Under the pieces are notes generated by a model, which did not search any database, had not been told where the DNA came from, and saw only the letters and a program-made list of their open reading frames with translations. The translations under genes and the position numbers were made by a program. DNA of 64,000 nucleotides from Bradyrhizobium sp. CB1650 (GTDB lineage Bacteria > Pseudomonadota > Alphaproteobacteria > Rhizobiales > Xanthobacteraceae), in assembly GCF_029761915.1 (NCBI RefSeq), contig NZ_CP121695.1:8647501-8711500 (forward strand), given 5' to 3'. Below, in pieces: positions 60,501 through 64,000 of the stretch (its first letter is position 1; each line of letters begins with the position of its first letter).

Positions 60501-61307
60501 TCAGAGCAGGAATGCAAGCGCCGCTTCGCAGCGCTCCTCGACCTTGAGCGCGAGCAGATCGTCGGCGCGGGTGCGTCCGAGATTGACCGCGGCGATCGGG
60601 ATCTGCCGGAGCGCGGCCATCTGCACGAAGCGGAAGCCGGAATAGACCATCAGCGAGGAGCCGACGACCAGCAAGGCGTCAGCCTGTTGCAGATGCTCCT
60701 GCGCGGTGGCAACGATGTCGCGCGGAACATTCTCGCCGAAGAACACCACGTCGGGCTTGAGGATGCCGCCGCAGGATTCGCAAGGCGGCACGACGAATGA
60801 GGCAAAATCCGCGTGCTCGAGGTCGGCGTCGCCGTCCGGCGCATCCGCGGCATCGAGCGTCAGCCACTCGGCATTCGCACGGCCAAGCGCATCCTGAAAT
60901 TCATCACGCGGCGTCTTCCGGCCGCAGCCCATGCAGCGGACCAGATCGAGCCGGCCGTGCAGATCGATCACCTGGCGGTGGCCCGCGGATTGGTGCAAGC
61001 GATCGACGTTTTGGGTCAGGAGCATTTCGCACCGCCCGTCCGCTTCGAGCCGGGCCAGCGCATGATGCGCGTCGTTCGGACGGGCCCGGCCGAACCGCCG
61101 CCATCCGATCACGCTGCGTGCCCAGTAGCGCTGGCGCGTGCGCTCCTCGGTCATGAAGGCCTGGTAGTTGACCGGCTGGGTCCGCTTCCAATTGCCGTGG
61201 CTGTCGCGATAGTCGGGGATGCCCGAATTCGTGCTGCAGCCGGCCCCGGTCAGCACAAACAGGCGTTCGTGCCGGTCAACAAACTCTTCGAGCGGATTTT
61301 TTGCCAT
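60501..61307 (-). CDS. Sir2-family NAD-dependent protein deacylase
   Basis: A 268-residue sirtuin. GAGCSTNSGIPDYR (21-34) forms the NAD pocket, TQNVD is at 98-102, catalytic His117 in DLHG, zinc Cys at 125 and 128 (CMGC) and at 176 and 179 (CESC), then FFGENVP and GSSL. The Zn spacing, with a longer insert between the Cys pairs, resembles class II sirtuins, which can deacetylate or remove other acyl groups. ATG 61307 is preferred; the frame open to 61373 lacks homology. Confidence 0.92.
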   Translation of the reverse strand: MAKNPLEEFVDRHERLFVLTGAGCSTNSGIPDYRDSHGNWKRTQPVNYQAFMTEERTRQRYWARSVIGWRRFGRARPNDAHHALARLEADGRCEMLLTQNVDRLHQSAGHRQVIDLHGRLDLVRCMGCGRKTPRDEFQDALGRANAEWLTLDAADAPDGDADLEHADFASFVVPPCESCGGILKPDVVFFGENVPRDIVATAQEHLQQADALLVVGSSLMVYSGFRFVQMAALRQIPIAAVNLGRTRADDLLALKVEERCEAALAFLL

Positions 61308-61406
61308 GGGCGCAGATGTAATCCGCGCTGCATGATTTTGCCAGATGTGCTGCGGGCGGTTCGGCTGCCGCAACGGTCCGAGCTAGCAACGTGCAAGAAA
61401 TGCGGA

Positions 61407-62315
61407 TCAGTTGGTTGACCGCAACCATTCGGAGAAGTCCCGGATGGCCTTCGCGCGCGGATGGCCCGCCCTGCGGATCACATGGAAACTATAGCCAGGC
61501 AAGCTCAGCTTGAACGCTTTCACGAGCGTGCCGGTGGCGAGTTCGCGTGCCACGAGCACATCGCTGAAAATCCCTATTCCTTGCCCGGCAATCACCGCTT
61601 CGATCGCGTGCAATTCCTCCCGGAAACTCAAGTGCTGCATGTCCTTGAATTGGGGCACTTCGCGCCACCTTCGCTGAGCCGCAGCAAGCCATCTTTGCCA
61701 TGTGGGCGGCTCACGATCGGCCGGCGACCAATAGGAGTGGATCAGAACGTGCTTTGCGAGGTCGACCGGTCTTTTCAAGCCTCCCATTGAAAGCAAACGC
61801 GGGTTGCAGATGGGCCAGAATGTATCACTGAAGAGATCATCGGCGATCCCGTCTGACGGCACTAGCCGGCTGGTCGCATAACGAATGGCGACGTCGCCAT
61901 CGCCAGACCGCAGATCGAGCACGGTGTCCGTGCCGATGACCTCCAGCGGCACATCGGGGTGCAACTTCCGCCAGGCAGGCAAGCGGGGCACGAGCCAGCG
62001 GCTGGCAAAAGCGTTCGTTGTCGTGACGCGAAGAGGCTCTTGGTCGCCATCGCGCTTGAGGGCGGCGATCGCCGCGGCAAACAAGTCCATCCCATCGTGA
62101 ATCGCGGGGAAGAGCCGCGCTCCTGCATCGGTAAGCGAAAGAGGCCGCGGTCGGCGGCGGAACAGGGCGCGGCCACAATACTGCTCAAGCAGCCCGATCT
62201 GGTGGCTGATCGCCGTTGGCGTCACGCCGAGTTCTGCCGCGGCCTTGTTGAAGCTCAGATGGCGGGCGGCAGCTTCAAAAGCGCGGAGCTCGATCAGGGG
62301 CGGCAGCTTGTGCAT
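61407..62315 (-). CDS. LysR-family regulator (GcvA-like)
   Basis: A 302-residue regulator. The N-terminal winged helix (LRAFEAAARHLSFNKAAAEL, GVTPTAISHQIGLLEQYCGR) is followed by the effector-binding domain with LRVTTTNAFASRWLVPRLPA and VAIRYATS, resembling GcvA-type activators. It is divergent from the FAD oxidase gene, with a perfect T...A dyad between the genes, so it likely controls that gene and itself. The inducer is unknown. Confidence 0.93.
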   Translation of the reverse strand: MHKLPPLIELRAFEAAARHLSFNKAAAELGVTPTAISHQIGLLEQYCGRALFRRRPRPLSLTDAGARLFPAIHDGMDLFAAAIAALKRDGDQEPLRVTTTNAFASRWLVPRLPAWRKLHPDVPLEVIGTDTVLDLRSGDGDVAIRYATSRLVPSDGIADDLFSDTFWPICNPRLLSMGGLKRPVDLAKHVLIHSYWSPADREPPTWQRWLAAAQRRWREVPQFKDMQHLSFREELHAIEAVIAGQGIGIFSDVLVARELATGTLVKAFKLSLPGYSFHVIRRAGHPRAKAIRDFSEWLRSTN

Positions 62316-62347
62316 GCGCGCAGTGTAGATGAAATCAATTCATCTTC

Positions 62348-62364
62348 ACCTGAAATCTTCAGGT
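62348..62364. promoter_or_regulatory. Perfect dyad between LysR and FAD oxidase genes
   Basis: ACCTGAA-ATC-TTCAGGT: 7-bp perfect arms, 33 nt before the LysR start and 56 nt before the oxidase start. The T-N11-A form sits in the right place for a LysR recognition site. Confidence 0.65.
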
Positions 62365-62419
62365 TTGCGCCGGGACAGCCTCCCATCGAAGATATGCCGG
62401 GTTTAACGGGGAGTACGTC

Positions 62420-63796
62420 ATGTCGCCCATCGCATCCGTCGCCAGCGCTGCCTCCGACCTTAGCGCCTCCTTCGGAGGACAACTCCTCAAGCCTTCGGAC
62501 GAGGGCTACGAGGAGGCGAGAAAAGTCCACAACGGGCTCGTCGACAAGCGGCCAGCATTGATAGCCAGATGCCGTAGTACGGCCGACGTCGTGGACGCCC
62601 TCGATCTTGCGACGAAGCTCGGCCTCGAGGTCGCGGTCCGTGGCGGCGGCCATAATGTGGCGGGACGCGCTACCATCGACGGCGGGATCATGATTGACCT
62701 GTCACCAATGCGGGGCGTCCACGTCGATGCTGTCGGCAAGACTGTACGGGCGCAGGGCGGGGTTACCTGGGGCGAGGTCAATCGCGAGACTCAGCTTCAC
62801 GGTCTTGCGGTCACCGGCGGCGTGGTCTCCACCACGGGGATTGCCGGACTAACTCTCGGCGGAGGACTGGGCTGGCTGATGGGCAAGTACGGCTTGGCAC
62901 TGGATAATTTACGGGCGGTCGAACTCGTCACCGCCGACGGCAAGATCTTGCGGGCCAGCCAGCAAGAGGAGCCCGATCTGTTCTGGGCCGTGCGCGGTGG
63001 CGGCGGCAATTTCGGGATCGCCACCAGTCTCGAATACGACCTTCATCCAGTAGGGCCAATGATCACCGGCGGCCCGATCGTCTACCCCGTCGAACGTTCG
63101 CGTGAGGTGCTCGAATTCTTCCGGGCCAGCACGCGGTTGCTACCGGACGAGCACACCCTGTTCGCATCCCTGACCCATGCACCCGACGGCTCCGGCATGG
63201 ATGTTGCCGCTCTGGTCACCTGCCATTGCGGCCCGGTCGCCGAGGCGGAAACAGCGATGCGGCCGTTGAAGCAATTCGGCGCTCCAATCCTGGACGCAGT
63301 CGGGCCGATGCCCTACTGCCAACTCAACAGCATGCTCGACGCCAACTACCCCAAAGGCGCCCTCAACTATTGGAAGTCGAACTTCCTTACGGAATTGAGT
63401 GACGCCGCGATTGCGACCATGATCGAATGCTTCGCGCGGTGCCCGACCCCCATGGGGCAGTTGCTCCTCGAGCACATCCACGGCGCCGCGACCCGTGTCG
63501 CCACGGTTGATACGGCCTTTCCGCATCGGCAACAGGGCTACAATTTCCTGATACTCGCGCAATGGATGCAGCCGGCCGACACGAGCCGCTGCATTGCCTG
63601 GGCACGTGAGACCTATCAAAGGATGCAGCCATTCTTCGCCGCGGGCCGGTACGTCAACTATCTCGACGATGACGAGGCGGCGGATTCCATCGCCGCCGCA
63701 TATGGACCCAACTATCGACGTCTGCAGCGGATCAAGGCCAAGTACGACCCGAAGAACTTCTTCCGCATGAACCAGAACATCCGGCCGCTGGCCTGA
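62420..63796 (+). CDS. FAD-linked oxidase, berberine-bridge type
   Basis: A 458-residue flavoprotein. The FAD_binding_4 domain has VAVRGGGHNVAGR with His78 as the likely covalent FAD site, then GGVVSTTGIAGLTLGGGLGW where bicovalent enzymes carry a second Cys; here it is absent, so single covalent attachment is expected. The C-terminal BBE domain has YVNYLDDDEAADSIAAAYGP and KYDPKNFFRMNQNI. The substrate (sugar, alkaloid-like or other) is unknown. Divergent from the LysR gene that probably controls it. Confidence 0.93.
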   Translation: MSPIASVASAASDLSASFGGQLLKPSDEGYEEARKVHNGLVDKRPALIARCRSTADVVDALDLATKLGLEVAVRGGGHNVAGRATIDGGIMIDLSPMRGVHVDAVGKTVRAQGGVTWGEVNRETQLHGLAVTGGVVSTTGIAGLTLGGGLGWLMGKYGLALDNLRAVELVTADGKILRASQQEEPDLFWAVRGGGGNFGIATSLEYDLHPVGPMITGGPIVYPVERSREVLEFFRASTRLLPDEHTLFASLTHAPDGSGMDVAALVTCHCGPVAEAETAMRPLKQFGAPILDAVGPMPYCQLNSMLDANYPKGALNYWKSNFLTELSDAAIATMIECFARCPTPMGQLLLEHIHGAATRVATVDTAFPHRQQGYNFLILAQWMQPADTSRCIAWARETYQRMQPFFAAGRYVNYLDDDEAADSIAAAYGPNYRRLQRIKAKYDPKNFFRMNQNIRPLA

Positions 63797-63908
63797 TCGT
63801 CGAGCGGGGGCATTTCATCTTGGTCATGCCGATTCAGATCTGAGCGGATGACCCAAACACTGCCACCCGTATCGATTGGCCCGGCGTGCAGATTTGGAGG
63901 AGTTGAAA

Positions 63909-64000
63909 TTGCCTGTCGTATGCCGACCCGCTCGCATGGAGGACCTGGAGCGAGCCGACCAAATCGTCGTCGCGAGCATCAATGAGCTCACCGCGCGACG
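63909..64000 (+). CDS. GNAT-family N-acetyltransferase, 5' part only
   Basis: The frame runs off the window end. The visible 30 codons give PVVCRPARMEDLERADQIVV and ASINELTAR, the start of a GNAT domain (RPARxEDxE...). TTG 63909 is the best start, with GGAGGAG 6 nt upstream. Function beyond the superfamily cannot be told. Confidence 0.65.
   Translation, partial: MPVVCRPARMEDLERADQIVVASINELTAR

Overview
The window is a high-GC, densely coded chromosomal segment of an alphaproteobacterium, most likely Bradyrhizobium or a close Nitrobacteraceae relative. The basis is the set of alphaproteobacterial marker families (GapR, DUF1244, DUF1036, DUF882, DUF2852, a Flp pilin) and several palindromic intergenic repeats of the type scattered through Bradyrhizobium/Rhodopseudomonas genomes. 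I saw no tRNA, rRNA, CRISPR array or prophage. About 60 genes are supported.

Layout. 0-0.7 kb: an AbrB/MazE-type antitoxin with a Doc/Fic toxin behind a perfect dyad operator. 0.7-12.6 kb: oligoendopeptidase F, an orphan NtrC-type sigma-54 activator, two envelope enzymes (a YcbB-like L,D-transpeptidase and a DUF882 peptidase-like protein), GapR, DUF1244, a secreted DUF1036 protein coupled to pyruvate kinase, and a TetR regulator. 12.9-15.9 kb: a PAP2 membrane phosphatase, a Flp pilin and a polytopic membrane protein. 15.9-19.2 kb: an accessory patch with a VOC protein, an APH-like kinase and an IS110-family (IS1111-type) element whose 13-bp subterminal repeats can be read. 19.3-33.4 kb: an orphan branched-chain-type binding protein, then ftsH, tilS, cpoB/ybgF, pal, tolB, tolA, tolR and tolQ on the minus strand. 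The Tol-Pal block is split between tolB and pal by a FeeM-like N-acyl amino acid synthase and a membrane GGDEF-EAL protein.

33.9-38.8 kb: a PUA-like small protein, a DUF2231 membrane protein, gamma-glutamyltranspeptidase, and a DUF2852 gene plus a TetR gene that share the same 19-bp dyad. 39-45.7 kb: an ECF42-type sigma factor with DGPF/YCII, SnoaL, SRPBCC and PhnB-like proteins. Three transcription units here carry an identical TGTCGR-N17-CGTC promoter-like signature 27-34 nt before their start codons, which suggests a local autoregulated ECF regulon. A short-chain dehydrogenase and a ClpP-fold-like secreted protein lie within this region.

45.7-50.3 kb: a 2-hydroxyacid dehydrogenase, a chemoreceptor, and a divergent TetR/GST pair with two inverted copies of one operator. 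50.3-53.3 kb: a PQQ alcohol dehydrogenase, a cytochrome c and a periplasmic binding protein. The dehydrogenase carries the extra Asp typical of lanthanide enzymes but lacks the vicinal Cys pair. 53.6-60.4 kb: an operon hyuA-hyuB-dctP-dctQ-dctM, meaning a hydantoinase/oxoprolinase with its own TRAP importer. 60.5-64 kb: a sirtuin, a LysR regulator divergent from a berberine-bridge-type FAD oxidase, and the first codons of a GNAT acetyltransferase cut by the window edge.
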